From NCBI GenBank assembly GCA_021151625.1, contig JAGKWY010000001.1:1-64000 (forward strand): a stretch of 64,000 nt of DNA, written 5' to 3'. The stretch is from Gammaproteobacteria bacterium. Lineage in GTDB: Bacteria > Pseudomonadota > Gammaproteobacteria > Pseudomonadales > Cellvibrionaceae. Positions 63,355-64,000 of this stretch are shown here, piece after piece. Position 1 is the first letter of the stretch. The number at the start of each line of letters is the position of its first letter. The translations under genes and the position numbers were made by a program. The notes beneath the pieces were generated by a model. The model saw only the letters and a program-made list of their open reading frames with translations. It made no database searches and was not told the origin of the DNA.

Positions 63355-63813
63355 ATGGCGGATGTTAGTAGATTGCAGCTGCGCCTGCTGCGTGCCATGT
63401 ACCTGTTGGTGGTAGTGGGTTTGGGCTTAACCGCCTGGCCGGAAATAATTGCCCCGGAAACCCGCGCCGCCGATTCCCATTCGGTGGTGTCGGCGTTTCT
63501 TGGCGCACTTAGCCTGCTCTCACTGCTGGGGCTGCGTTATCCGTTGCAGTTACTGCCCATCCTGTTGTTTGAAATTTGTTGGAAAAGTTTATGGATCCTG
63601 GTATTTGCGCTGCCTGTCTGGTTGGAAACCGGGCTGGATGAATACGCTGCCGGTGTTCTATTTGCCTGTGTATTGGGAATTGTATTAACACCTATGGCTG
63701 TGCCCTGGAAATATGTGTATGTGCGCTATGTCATGGCCGCCGGTGAATCTTTTCGTGAGAACCTGTTGCAGGCAACTTCGTTTACAACAGATAAAAAACC
63801 GGCGGGTGAGTAA
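63355..63813 (+). CDS. Small multi-pass membrane protein of unknown function
   Basis: 152 residues from the ATG at 63355, which has GGAG (63342-63345) ahead; earlier ATGs would place the operator-like palindrome inside the gene. Four TM segments (LLRAMYLLVVVGLGLTAW, FLGALSLLSLLGLRYPLQLL, CWKSLWILVFALPVW, GVLFACVLGIVLTPMAVPW). The end overlaps or abuts the DUF4386 gene. Confidence 0.72.
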   Translation: MADVSRLQLRLLRAMYLLVVVGLGLTAWPEIIAPETRAADSHSVVSAFLGALSLLSLLGLRYPLQLLPILLFEICWKSLWILVFALPVWLETGLDEYAAGVLFACVLGIVLTPMAVPWKYVYVRYVMAAGESFRENLLQATSFTTDKKPAGE

Positions 63814-63818
63814 TGCAT

Positions 63819-64000
63819 ATGAACTCATTTACACAATCGCCGCAGGTGTATGCTCGTGTCGCGGGTATCTGCTATTTGCTGATTATTTTGCTGGGAGTTT
63901 TTGGCCAGATTATCGTACGCAATTCATTGGTGGTGATGAGTGATCCAGCAATGACGGTTAGCAATATCGCTGAATCGCCCCTGCTATGGCGTTTGGGAAT
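63819..64000 (+). CDS. DUF4386 membrane protein, N-terminal part (partial)
   Basis: Runs off the window. The first 60 residues have ARVAGICYLLIILLGVFGQI and VRNSLVVMSDPAMTVSNIAE, the DUF4386 pattern. The ATG at 63819 has GGTGAG 8 bases ahead; an ATG at 63813 overlaps the previous stop. Function unknown. Confidence 0.82.
   Translation, partial: MNSFTQSPQVYARVAGICYLLIILLGVFGQIIVRNSLVVMSDPAMTVSNIAESPLLWRLG

Noticed and set aside
1..64000. CRISPR arrays, tRNA or rRNA genes, insertion sequences
   Set aside because: No regularly spaced repeats of 25-40 bases, no transposase reading frame and no recognisable tRNA or rRNA sequence were seen on reading both strands.

Overview
The window looks like chromosome of a free-living gammaproteobacterium, probably of the Cellvibrio type. 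The basis is the truB-rpsO-pnp order, tex, a YggN-like protein, a ChrR/ECF sigma pair, PEP-CTERM proteins and mixed 45-63 % GC. The genus is inference from overall protein character, not from a marker gene.

Layout. 1-2.9 kb: end of truB, then rpsO and pnp with a leader hairpin and terminators; pnp lacks about 40 conserved codons. 3.0-6.4 kb: three tandem PEP-CTERM secreted paralogues, two sharing an almost identical 5' end. 6.5-8.5 kb: a small unknown gene divergent from a sigma-54 activator without a sensor domain, followed by three CGGGT-N8-ACCCG palindromes and a near-perfect -24/-12 promoter. 8.5-39.8 kb: one long, mostly overlapping operon for an extracellular contractile injection system (eCIS, the Afp/PVC/MAC-like family of phage-tail-derived machines). 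It holds a DUF4255 cap/terminator protein, sheath, two tubes, a divergent sheath-like protein, a LysM/tube-adaptor protein, a DUF5908-like small protein, a split spike (gp27-like and gp5-like), a protein with a C-terminal membrane segment, gp25, baseplate J, a gp7/tail-I-like protein, three related accessory proteins, an unrecognised 640-residue protein, a tape-measure-type protein, an AAA+ ATPase, a 1186-residue DUF4157 protein carrying an HNH-like motif and beta repeats (candidate cargo), and a TPR protein.

39.8-41.1 kb: a convergent ECF sigma/ChrR anti-sigma pair whose end overlaps the eCIS operon end. 41.3-51.4 kb: a TraB/GumN protein; an ABC cluster with one ATPase, three paralogous membrane proteins and a YtrA-type GntR regulator; then a lipoprotein S33 hydrolase overlapping a NatAB-type exporter. 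51.5-64 kb: ordinary chromosomal genes, including a GST, a TSUP permease, an outer-membrane barrel, YjdM/PhnA, tex, YggN-like, a DUF2807 protein, a PAS-GAF-GGDEF cyclase and the start of a DUF4386 protein, plus a REP-like palindrome.

How it works together (inference). The activator at 7.07 kb probably binds the three palindromes and opens the sigma-54 promoter at 8.42 kb, switching on the whole eCIS as one unit. The ATPase and cap/terminator proteins would control assembly, the gp27/gp5/gp25/J/tail-I set forms the baseplate, and the DUF4157 protein is the best payload candidate. The membrane segment in the 17.7-19.4 kb protein raises the possibility that this device is anchored in the producing cell rather than freely released.
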